From: an uncultured Oscillospiraceae bacterium
Lineage (GTDB): Bacteria; Bacillota_A; Clostridia; Oscillospirales; Acutalibacteraceae
DNA: 8,950 nt
Direction: 5' to 3'
Assembly (NCBI GenBank): GCA_900554165.1
Contig: USGR01000029.1
Location: 1-8,950 of the forward strand
In this document: piece by piece, positions 1 to 6,348 of the stretch
Numbering within the stretch: position 1 is the stretch's first letter
Layout: each line of letters starts with the position of its first letter
Made by a program: the position numbers and the translations under genes
Notes under the pieces: generated by a model
What the model saw: only the letters and a program-made list of their open reading frames with translations
Databases searched by the model: none
What the model was told of the DNA's origin: nothing

Positions 1-657
1 AAATACGGCTTTGTGTGTGTTGCGGCGGGAGACGGACTAAAGCAGCTGTTTTTAGACCTTGGCGCCGATAAAGTTGTAACTGGCGGCCAGACGATGAATC
101 CGAGCACAGACGATATATTGAAAGCAATAGAAGCAACGCCGGCGCAGACGGTGTTTGTGCTCCCTAACAATAAGAATATAATCATGGCGGCGGAGCAGGC
201 GGTAAGCCTTTCCACGCGGGATGTAATAGTGCTTAATACTAAGACGATACCGATGGGACTTTCGGCTATGCTTGCCTTTGACGAGGGCGAGGATGTGGAC
301 ATAAACGCCATGGCGATGGACAAGGCGGCGCAGAATATCGGCACGGGGCAGGTAACATATGCCGCAAGGGACAGCGAGTATGACGGTCACAGCATAAAGA
401 AAGGCGAAATACTGGCTATGGAAGGCTCTAAGCTCATATTTACCGGCACGGACATGGCCAAAGCAGTGCTTCGTTTAACAAAAACGATATTTAAAAAGCA
501 CCATTCGTCAATAACGCTGATTTATGGAAGCGATACTACTGAGGAGCAGGCGGAAGAGATAAGCGCAATGCTCAGCCAGAAGTTCGGGGACAGTGCCGAC
601 GTCACAGTAGTAAACGGCGGTCAGCCGGTATATTACTATATAATCTGGACGGAATAG
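1..657 (+). CDS. fakA: Fatty acid kinase ATPase subunit FakA (YloV/DAK family), C-terminal part
   Basis: The reading frame is open from base 1 and ends at TAG 655-657, so the 5' end lies outside the window. The 218 visible residues match the C-terminal region of the YloV/FakA family: the AAGDGL segment near residue 9, GGQTMNPS near 28, the PNNKNI signature at about residues 55-60, and a GGQPVYYYI ending typical of the family. In characterised Firmicutes FakA phosphorylates a fatty acid held by a DegV-type FakB protein, giving acyl-phosphate for phospholipid synthesis in the cytoplasm. The N-terminal DhaL-like ATP-binding domain is not visible here. recG follows two genes downstream, which fits the known yloV-recG neighbourhood of Firmicutes. 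There is no clear terminator after the stop. Confidence 0.9.
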   Translation, partial: KYGFVCVAAGDGLKQLFLDLGADKVVTGGQTMNPSTDDILKAIEATPAQTVFVLPNNKNIIMAAEQAVSLSTRDVIVLNTKTIPMGLSAMLAFDEGEDVDINAMAMDKAAQNIGTGQVTYAARDSEYDGHSIKKGEILAMEGSKLIFTGTDMAKAVLRLTKTIFKKHHSSITLIYGSDTTEEQAEEISAMLSQKFGDSADVTVVNGGQPVYYYIIWTE

Positions 658-743
658 GCCGATTAAAGCTTCAATCGAATTATATTCTAATTTTAGGGCG
701 TCGTTTTATGACCTGTTGATTTTGTGTGGCTATTTTAGTCGGC
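658..743 (+). repeat. Distant inverted repeat after fakA
   Basis: Bases 658-667 (GCCGATTAAA) can pair with 734-743 (TTTAGTCGGC) as a 10-bp stem with one G-U pair and a 66-base loop. There is no T-run after the right arm, so it is not a classical terminator. It may be a structured spacer between fakA and the next gene, or chance. Confidence 0.2.
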
Positions 744-820
744 AGTCTTAATTCAGGTACATTTTTGCGGCGCTTTTGTATTAATGCTTAATTAATATTG
801 CCGTTTAGAGTTAGAACATG

Positions 821-826
821 AAGGAG
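821..826 (+). promoter_or_regulatory. Ribosome binding site that fixes a TTG start
   Basis: AAGGAG at 821-826 lies eight bases before TTG 835-837. The only ATG nearby (818-820) runs straight into a stop (ATG AAG GAG TAA), so the TTG is the sensible start of the acetyltransferase gene. Confidence 0.75.
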
Positions 827-834
827 TAATCATT

Positions 835-1350
835 TTGGAGCTCAAACTGAGAGAATGCACGCTTAAGGATATAAATATGCTACAGCAAATATCATGCCGG
901 ACATTTAAAGACGCGTTTGCCGATGCTAATTCTCCGCAGCAGCTTCAGGCATTTTTAGACAGCGCATATAATGCGGACAAGCTGCGCGCTGAATTATCGA
1001 ATAAATACTCAAAGTTTATGTTTTTATATTGTGATGGTGAACTGGCGGGCTATTTTAAAATAAACGAGGCGCCGGCGCAAACTGATGTTTATGATGATAT
1101 GTCGCTTGAAATAGAGCGAATATATATAAAAAGCGAATATCAGCGCATGGGCCTTGGCGGATATATTATAGACAAGGCAGCCGATACTGCACGTACACTC
1201 GCAAAGCAATATATTTGGCTTGGTGTTTGGGAGAATAATTTAAAGGCTATTTCGTTTTATGAAAAGCATGGATTTTATAAAATCGGCTCTCACTCGTTTT
1301 TTGTCGGCAGCGATGAACAGACGGATTATATCATGCGCAAGGATTTATAG
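835..1350 (+). CDS. paiA: GNAT N-acetyltransferase, PaiA-like (spermine/spermidine acetyltransferase)
   Basis: This is a 171-residue single-domain GNAT protein, close to the 172 residues I recall for Bacillus subtilis PaiA. The beta4 strand LEIERIYIK (about residues 91-99) leads into the acetyl-CoA pyrophosphate loop Q103-R-M-G-L-G-G109. Then come WLGVWENN (128-135) and AISFYEKHGF (138-147), the usual C-terminal GNAT elements. The tail SHSFFVGSDEQTDYIM closely resembles PaiA as I remember it. PaiA acetylates spermine and spermidine with acetyl-CoA in the cytosol, limiting polyamine toxicity; that substrate is inferred here. The start is TTG with a strong ribosome binding site. The gene sits alone between fakA and recG with gaps of 177 and 191 bases, and no paiB regulator gene is adjacent. 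Another small-molecule acetyltransferase role remains possible. Confidence 0.85.
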   Translation: MELKLRECTLKDINMLQQISCRTFKDAFADANSPQQLQAFLDSAYNADKLRAELSNKYSKFMFLYCDGELAGYFKINEAPAQTDVYDDMSLEIERIYIKSEYQRMGLGGYIIDKAADTARTLAKQYIWLGVWENNLKAISFYEKHGFYKIGSHSFFVGSDEQTDYIMRKDL

Positions 1351-1529
1351 CTTAAGACTTTATTAATTGCATGATACGTCGCACGTTAATAATTAATAGT
1401 TTAGGCTTCAGATTTACAGCAGTGGAAGCGGACTTTACAGAAATTATACGCAGCGGCAAAGCTGTGTACTCAGCTGCAAAATAATGTCAGCAGTTTTTAT
1501 GCTTTTTAAAGACATGGTCATAAAAGGCT

Positions 1530-1535
1530 GGAGAG
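1530..1535 (+). promoter_or_regulatory. recG ribosome binding site
   Basis: GGAGAG at 1530-1535 lies six bases before ATG 1542-1544 and supports that start. No convincing promoter was seen in the 191-base gap upstream. Confidence 0.6.
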
Positions 1536-1541
1536 ATTAAA

Positions 1542-3575
1542 ATGCTTAATATTCACGACGCCATAACACGACTTAAATCTATAGGAGAAAAACGCGCTCA
1601 GTTGTTTTCAAAACTGGGCGTTAACACTATTTACGACCTTTTGACATTTTATCCTCGATACTATGATGATTTGACAAATCCCGCCAAGATAGGTGAGACA
1701 TTGCCGGAGCAGAAATATTGCATAAAGGCGAAAATTACCGCGCCGGTGGCAGAGCACAGAATAAGAAAAAACATGGTAATATATAAAACAAAAGCGTCGG
1801 ATGACAGCGGCAGCGTTAATATAACGATTTTTAATAATAAATATGCTGCGGCATCTCTGAAAATGGGAAGCGAGCACCTGTTTTACGGCAGGGTGACGGC
1901 TAATTTCCTGCAAAGAGAGATGTCGGCACCGGAAGTGCTGCCGGTAAGCGAGCAAATTATACGACCCGTGTACAGACAAACGGACGGCATTTCATCAAGA
2001 ATAATTGCTTATGCAGTAAAGCAGGCGCTAAGCGATGCTGAAATATATGAGTCATTGCCAGAAGATATAATTAAAAAGCACGGACTTGTCAATATAAAAG
2101 AAGCATATAAAAACATACATTTTCCGACCTCGCAAAGGGCGCTGGACGACGCAAAATATCGCCTGATTTTCGAGGAACTGCTGACAATGCAGCTTGGTAT
2201 AAAGCTGCTTGGACAGTCGAAGTCTGAAATGAACGCGCCGGTGGTAAAGATAGACTATACGCGTGAATTTTTCGATAAGCTTCCGTTTGAGCCTACATCC
2301 GCCCAGCGACGTGCCGCTGCAGAAGCAGTGGCAGATATGCAAACGGGCATACCAATGAAAAGGCTGCTTCAAGGCGACGTCGGCTCCGGCAAAACGGCCG
2401 CCGCCGCTGCCGTTTGCTATACCTGCATAAAAAACGGTATGCAGGCGGCGTTTATGGCTCCGACGGCGATATTATGCGAGCAGCATTATCGCTCGTTTCT
2501 TAAATTTTTCAGGGGAACAGGAGTAAAATCGGCGCTGCTGCTGGGATCTACCCCGGCTAAAGAGAAAAAAATAATATATGAGCAGCTTGCAACCGGCGAA
2601 ATAGATTTTATAGTCGGCACCCATGCACTGCTTAACGATAATATTGTATTTAAAAACTTAGGCATAGTCATAACCGACGAACAGCACAGGTTCGGAGTAG
2701 AGCAGCGGGCCTCGCTTATATCAAAGGGACAAAATCCGCACTTGTATGTTATGTCGGCGACGCCTATACCGCGCACGCTCTCTTTGGCGATATACGGCGA
2801 TTTAAAGGTATCGGTGCTGGACGAAATGCCGCCGGGACGAACGGAGATAAAAACCTACTGCATATCTTCAGCCATAAGAGAGCGTGCATATAACTATATA
2901 AAAAAGCATCTTGATAAGGGGCTGCAAGCCTATATAATCTGTCCGCTGATTGAGCAGGGGGAGGACGAAAATCTTGTATCGGCAGAGGAGTATGCTGAAA
3001 AAATAAGGCGGACAAGCTTTAGAAATTACAGCGTCGGGCTTATGCACGGCCGTCTGTCGGCAAAAGAGAAGGATGCGGTAATGAGCGCTTTTGCAAGAGG
3101 AGAGATACAGCTTTTGGTATCGACAACCGTTATAGAGGTGGGAGTAGATGTGCCTAATGCCGCCGTTATGCTGATAGAGAACGCTGAAAGATTTGGCCTG
3201 TCGCAGCTTCATCAGCTTCGTGGCAGAGTAGGGCGCGGAAAGGCGGCGTCCTGCTGCATTCTTGTAACGGATAATAACAGTGAAACGACAAAGCAGCGGA
3301 TGAAAATAATGTGCAGCACATCCGACGGATTTGTAATAGCAAATGAGGATTTGAAGCTGCGCGGCCCCGGCGAATTTTTCGGCAATCGCCAGCACGGTCT
3401 GCCCAGCTTTAAAATTGCCGACATTATAAGAGATATAGATATACTCAAAACCGCGCAGCGGGAAGCGGAAGATATAATAAAACGTGATAATACACTCAGC
3501 GGTGCATCATATGTACAGCTTAAGTCAAATGTGGCGGCGTTGTTTGAGCAGGTAGGAATTGACGCTCTTAATTAA
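1542..3575 (+). CDS. recG: ATP-dependent DNA helicase RecG
   Basis: The protein has 677 residues, matching the usual 680-690 of RecG. An N-terminal HhH-like segment (IGEKRAQLFSKLGV) is followed by the OB-fold wedge domain at roughly residues 60-150, which binds branched DNA. The superfamily 2 motor shows Walker A GDVGSGKT (278-285), the DEQH box (379-382) with HRFGVEQR after it, motif III MSATPIPRTL (404-413), and motif VI QLHQLRGRVGRG (555-566). The C-terminal GPGEFFGNRQHG (608 onward) is the RecG translocation motif region. RecG is a cytoplasmic monomeric double-strand translocase that regresses stalled replication forks and processes Holliday junctions and R-loops. All key residues are present, so it should be active. 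It ends 432 bases before the next gene, which is on the other strand, so it is the last gene of its transcript. Confidence 0.98.
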   Translation: MLNIHDAITRLKSIGEKRAQLFSKLGVNTIYDLLTFYPRYYDDLTNPAKIGETLPEQKYCIKAKITAPVAEHRIRKNMVIYKTKASDDSGSVNITIFNNKYAAASLKMGSEHLFYGRVTANFLQREMSAPEVLPVSEQIIRPVYRQTDGISSRIIAYAVKQALSDAEIYESLPEDIIKKHGLVNIKEAYKNIHFPTSQRALDDAKYRLIFEELLTMQLGIKLLGQSKSEMNAPVVKIDYTREFFDKLPFEPTSAQRRAAAEAVADMQTGIPMKRLLQGDVGSGKTAAAAAVCYTCIKNGMQAAFMAPTAILCEQHYRSFLKFFRGTGVKSALLLGSTPAKEKKIIYEQLATGEIDFIVGTHALLNDNIVFKNLGIVITDEQHRFGVEQRASLISKGQNPHLYVMSATPIPRTLSLAIYGDLKVSVLDEMPPGRTEIKTYCISSAIRERAYNYIKKHLDKGLQAYIICPLIEQGEDENLVSAEEYAEKIRRTSFRNYSVGLMHGRLSAKEKDAVMSAFARGEIQLLVSTTVIEVGVDVPNAAVMLIENAERFGLSQLHQLRGRVGRGKAASCCILVTDNNSETTKQRMKIMCSTSDGFVIANEDLKLRGPGEFFGNRQHGLPSFKIADIIRDIDILKTAQREAEDIIKRDNTLSGASYVQLKSNVAALFEQVGIDALN

Positions 3576-4007
3576 ATCAGCATTACATAAGACTATATCA
3601 GATTTATAACAATTTATTGCTGTCCAAATGGGTTGTTGCCTTTGCGCTGAAAGCAGCGTTTAGTCACAGCATCGCGGGCCCAGCCTAACTTCATTTCTGA
3701 TAAATTTAGCCGATGAGTTTGAGGAGCATAGCGTTAACTGCCGCTTTGAAGGATTATATTATCAGATTAGACTATCACACAAATGGTGCCGTTTTCAAAA
3801 CAAAATATTGCAAAATAAAATAGTGGATGTCAATGCGTTCTGCCGTGATTTGTGCGAATTTTTACGCCTTATTTTATGATTTCCCATCTATTATCAATGA
3901 TAAAACTACGCCGCCTGCATTGCAGAAAATAATTCTGAAAAGCAAGCGGCGTATATAGAAAGAGGTTGGTGGGATATCATGGAATTATATGGCTTTAAAA
4001 ATAGCGG
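3576..4007. other. 432-base gap after recG, no gene seen
   Basis: All frames on both strands are broken by stops and no RNA gene was recognised. It contains a weak hairpin at 3645-3658 (CGCTG, loop AAAG, CAGCG, then TTTAG), possibly a poor recG terminator, and a stronger hairpin at 3907-3953 described separately. The gap separates plus-strand recG from the convergent minus-strand lipoprotein gene. Confidence 0.6.
3907..3953 (-). terminator. Probable terminator of the minus-strand Nudix/DUF2975/lipoprotein genes
   Basis: TACGCCGC (3907-3914) pairs with GCGGCGTA (3946-3953). The stem extends inward by TGC/GCA after one mismatch, and CAGAA/TTCTG can form a further inner hairpin. Read on the minus strand, the stem is followed by GTTTTATCATT, a short imperfect T-run. 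It lies about 55 bases after the stop of the lipoprotein gene. On the plus strand the downstream sequence is not T-rich, so one-way termination of the minus-strand genes is more likely. Confidence 0.5.
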
Positions 4008-4520
4008 TTATCTGTCCATTTCCAGATAATAAAATTTATAATCATTCATGTCGAATATGGCTATGCGAAATCCATAATCGTTATCTTTATATGATTCTGC
4101 AAATTTTTCCGGGTCGTGGCTTTTGCCTTTCTTGTCGTATAAGGAATAATAACCGGCGCTCGTTTTAGGCATAGAAAGACGTTTGCTTTCAATGATTTTA
4201 AAAGCTTCAGGACGAGAAGCTATATCGCCGTAGCCGTAAAGAAGCGACTCAAGAAAATTATTCATTGGAAGCGGCTGCCATATTTTGCTGCCGTCTATTT
4301 CTTCGATAATACGGTTGCCGACATATTCATCAAACTCATATACTTCATATGCCTCGCCCTCTTGGAAATAGGAAACTGACTGCATCACACGGCTGGATAC
4401 GGGCAGCTCTATGCCCAAGCGGTTGACTTTTAAACCGGGTATTTTTATAGCGATGCTGCACGACGTCAGAAGCGTTAAAGAAAGAAGCAATGAAGCAGAT
4501 ATCATTATAAATTTTTTCAT
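4008..4520 (-). CDS. Small secreted lipoprotein of unknown function
   Basis: I do not recognise this family. The 170-residue protein begins with a lipoprotein signal peptide: MKK, a hydrophobic stretch of about 16 residues, then the lipobox L18-T-S-C21. It is therefore expected to be lipidated at Cys21 and held on the outer face of the cell membrane. The mature part is soluble and mixed alpha/beta in character, with an acidic stretch near the middle and tyrosine-rich segments (YGYGD, GYYSLYDKKG, KFYYLEMD) toward the end. No catalytic motif is visible. The ATG at 4520-4518 is chosen because AAAGGGTG lies about five bases upstream and the signal peptide starts exactly there. An in-frame upstream extension of 14 residues has no such support. 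It is 121 bases downstream of the DUF2975 gene on the same strand, with an inverted repeat in the gap. Confidence 0.75.
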   Translation of the reverse strand: MKKFIMISASLLLSLTLLTSCSIAIKIPGLKVNRLGIELPVSSRVMQSVSYFQEGEAYEVYEFDEYVGNRIIEEIDGSKIWQPLPMNNFLESLLYGYGDIASRPEAFKIIESKRLSMPKTSAGYYSLYDKKGKSHDPEKFAESYKDNDYGFRIAIFDMNDYKFYYLEMDR

Positions 4521-4572
4521 TTTATCACCCTTTCGGCAGCGCTGTATTGTTTTAAAACACATACGGCAAGAT

Positions 4573-4619
4573 GAAGCACAGCATATTTTCCAATTTTATG
4601 CTTTGTTTAGATGTGCTTC
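4573..4619 (-). repeat. Inverted repeat between DUF2975 and lipoprotein genes
   Basis: GAAGCACA (4573-4580) pairs with TGTGCTTC (4612-4619). Inside it GCATA (4581-4585) pairs with TATGC (4597-4601), leaving a ten-base bulge on one side. No T-run follows on the minus strand, so it looks more like an RNA processing or stability hairpin, or an operator-like site, than a terminator. Confidence 0.35.
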
Positions 4620-4641
4620 TACAATGAGCAGCTTGGAAATA

Positions 4642-5172
4642 TTAATCTGCTGTTATGTTTTGCGCCTGAATTTTTTCGGCCGATTTTTGGATAAAATGTG
4701 AAAGAATAGAAAAAGCAACGGATATAACGACGCCAAGCATAACAATGAAAAATGAAAGTATTACAATGCTTGGATGATTGAAATTAAAAATAAGAAGTAC
4801 AACATTTGCAACAAAAAACCAAGTTACGTCTATTGCCGATAATATTGCAATATTTCTAAGCCTTGTAGCATTTTTCATTGAATACAGCCTATCTTTTCCT
4901 ATATCTGTAGCTGCTTTCCAGGCAAATATTATCGCAATAAAAATTGGTATGGCGGTCGTCAATATGAGAAGCGGCCATATAAAAATCAACTTACTTTCTG
5001 AGCCAAAATTTAGAAGCAGCTCTCCAAAGCTTTTGACGTCCGACAGGTCGTCCCAAAGCAATAATGAAAGACCAACGGTTATACGGACAAAAAAGGAATA
5101 TACAGCAATGGCGCAGGCTCCAACAAGCGTTATTATAAATTTAAGCCATAATGATAAATTTTTCTGAGACAT
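4642..5172 (-). CDS. DUF2975 family membrane protein
   Basis: The 176-residue protein has four predicted membrane helices: about residues 10-30, 60-85, 108-132 and 137-160. A short polar loop between helices two and three (AATDIGKDRLYSMKNATRLRNIA) and the C-terminal tail ending in a QAQNITAD-like segment fit my memory of DUF2975 proteins, whose tails commonly end in a similar SENDLTV-type motif. The function of that family is not established. The ATG at 5172-5170 is preferred: GGAGG lies seven bases upstream of it, whereas an ATG two codons earlier would sit only one base from GGAGG. Many DUF2975 genes are followed at once by a small Cro-like regulator gene; none is present here. The gene lies 30 bases after the Nudix gene and is probably cotranscribed with it. 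Confidence 0.75.
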   Translation of the reverse strand: MSQKNLSLWLKFIITLVGACAIAVYSFFVRITVGLSLLLWDDLSDVKSFGELLLNFGSESKLIFIWPLLILTTAIPIFIAIIFAWKAATDIGKDRLYSMKNATRLRNIAILSAIDVTWFFVANVVLLIFNFNHPSIVILSFFIVMLGVVISVAFSILSHFIQKSAEKIQAQNITAD

Positions 5173-5202
5173 AACCATACCTCCAATTTTTACTTTTTAT
5201 TT

Positions 5203-5610
5203 TTATGATATTTCTATAAGCTTATTCTTTACATCTTGCGGATATAGGGGAATGAAAGGGAGCTTTTTTGTATATGCCCAAACTGGCTCATAAATATTTT
5301 CACTGTTACTGCATTTAATTTTTTCTTCGCGCGCTTTTAAAATAATACAGCTGTCAAAATATGAAATAAAATATTTTTCAATATATCTGCCGGCATTTAT
5401 TGTGCAAAATTTGCTCATGGCGTGGATATAGATATTCAGCTCCTCCATAGCCTTTCTTTTTGCGGCGTCTTCATAGCTTTCGCCGGACTTAACATCACCA
5501 CCGGGAACAACCCAACGCTCTTTGCCATTAAATCTGCGCCTAATAAGCAATACCCTTTTTTGTGCTTCACAATAAAGTATTATTCCGGTCCTGTTTCTCA
5601 TAAGCCTCAC
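5203..5610 (-). CDS. Nudix hydrolase family protein with altered Nudix box
   Basis: This is a 135-residue single-domain Nudix protein. The segment W33-VVPGG38-DVKSGE44 followed by AAKR52-K53-A-M-E56-E57-L is the Nudix box GX5EX7REUXEEXGU. Metal-binding E56 and E57 and the G38, E44 and R52 positions are kept. The first Glu of REUXEE, the catalytic base in MutT (E53), is Lys, and the usual Gly after EEX is Asn59. The family hydrolyses nucleoside diphosphates linked to other groups; the substrate here cannot be named, and activity may be reduced or use another base. The start is uncertain: GTG 5610-5608 has AAAGG nine bases upstream, while ATG 5601-5599 has GTGAGG only three bases upstream. It is the first gene after the promoter at 5712-5740 and precedes the DUF2975 gene by 30 bases. 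Confidence 0.85.
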   Translation of the reverse strand: MRLMRNRTGIILYCEAQKRVLLIRRRFNGKERWVVPGGDVKSGESYEDAAKRKAMEELNIYIHAMSKFCTINAGRYIEKYFISYFDSCIILKAREEKIKCSNSENIYEPVWAYTKKLPFIPLYPQDVKNKLIEIS

Positions 5611-5711
5611 TCTTATAAGCCTTTTTATACTTTTGCTGTGATAAATATTTTCAGCAAAGCAAAAATAAAATCTTATTATTTTAACGCTGCGCCTACTTGG
5701 ATGTTATTGGT

Positions 5712-5740
5712 ATTATATCATGCATATAAATGAAATGCAA
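5712..5740 (-). promoter_or_regulatory. Promoter of the Nudix–DUF2975–lipoprotein genes
   Basis: On the minus strand TTGCAT (5740-5735) is separated by 17 bases from a perfect TATAAT (5717-5712), which is preceded by TGA and so forms an extended -10 element. Transcription would start near 5705, leaving a leader of roughly 95 bases before the Nudix start. The -35 box matches the consensus at only three positions, which an extended -10 can offset. Confidence 0.6.
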
Positions 5741-5865
5741 TATATTTTTATCGAAAAACAATAAAAACATCGCAAAAAACAATATATGACGCATGATGTG
5801 CAAAAATGTGAAGCTGCTCAAATGCCATAAAATCACCTTTATTTGGCGGCTGCAGCAACGACTTT

Positions 5866-5895
5866 TTGCTAAGATTATAAAATATGTTGTATAAT
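5866..5895 (+). promoter_or_regulatory. Possible plus-strand promoter in the long gap
   Basis: TTGCTA (5866-5871), an 18-base spacer and TATAAT (5890-5895) resemble a sigma-A type promoter. The next plus-strand gene, ylmH, starts about 450 bases downstream, past a terminator-like hairpin. The region is AT-rich, so a chance match cannot be excluded. Confidence 0.35.
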
Positions 5896-6188
5896 TAGTC
5901 ATAAAGCAAATTTATTGCAGAAATATCATCAGGGGATATACTTTTACAGCGCCGGGGCTAAAAGAATCTACGCAGATATATGCGTCGCCGGCTTATACAA
6001 GGCGTCGGAGCAATTGTGGATTAATCGGATGAAAATTGCGGTAATGGCATTGACAGTATAGAAAAATGATAAAGCCTCAGCGCATCCTTTACCGATGTGC
6101 CGACTATTATATTTCGACGCTACATTCATGCGTATTGTATATACACTTATTGTGCATATTAAAACGGCTTTCTGCAGCGATGAAAATT

Positions 6189-6243
6189 AAGAGTGCTTTA
6201 TCAAGCTGTGGCCCTTCACACAAATAGGTGATAAAGTGTTTTT
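6189..6243 (+). terminator. Terminator-like hairpin upstream of ylmH
   Basis: Bases 6189-6203 can pair with 6229-6243 as a stem of about 15 bp with four G-U pairs. The core CTTTATCA/TGATAAAG is fully complementary. The loop is 25 bases and can hold a TGTG/CACA mini-stem. The right arm runs into TTTTT (6239-6243). The stem is AT-rich, so as a terminator it would be moderate. It lies about 105 bases before ylmH. Confidence 0.35.
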
Positions 6244-6348
6244 GAGCGAAGAGAAAAATGGCAGAGCATGTAAAATTTCAAATGCAGCGCTATATGGCGG
6301 TTAAGCAATTTTAAATAAGAATTTTTTAAAGCGAGGACAATGTAAAGA

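Larger units (their letters stand above)
5611..6348. other. 738-base gap with divergent promoters and a terminator-like hairpin
   Basis: No recognisable protein or known RNA family was found. The left part carries the leader and promoter of the minus-strand genes. The rest has a possible plus-strand promoter (5866-5895), a small hairpin group near 5951-5992 (GCCGG/CCGGC enclosing ACGCA/TGCGT) and a longer hairpin with a T-run at 6189-6243. One plus-strand frame from 5873 to 6301 has only two stops. These are discussed as findings. Confidence 0.55.

Noticed and set aside
1450..1495. Hairpins before recG (AGCTG/CAGCT and CTGC/GCAG followed by TTTTT)
   Set aside because: The stem next to the T-run is only about four base pairs with a long loop, too weak to call a terminator; no T-box or riboswitch motif is present.
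2868..3395. Long minus-strand open frame (175 codons) inside recG
   Set aside because: It is fully antisense to the conserved helicase motifs, has no ribosome site and gives a Cys/Tyr-rich product of no recognisable family.
3815..3835. TTGACA on the minus strand in the gap after recG
   Set aside because: The matching -10 position reads CAATAT and no gene lies downstream on that strand before the recG end, so it is probably chance.
4411..4701. Plus-strand open frame across the lipoprotein and DUF2975 gene ends
   Set aside because: Overlaps two better supported genes on the other strand, no ribosome site and no domain.
4778..5167. Plus-strand open frame (129 codons) opposite the DUF2975 gene
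   Set aside because: Antisense shadow of the membrane protein gene; no ribosome binding site and no recognisable domain.
5693..5902. Minus-strand open frame of 69 codons in the long gap
   Set aside because: It overlaps the Nudix promoter, lacks a ribosome site and encodes a low-complexity hydrophobic sequence without family likeness.
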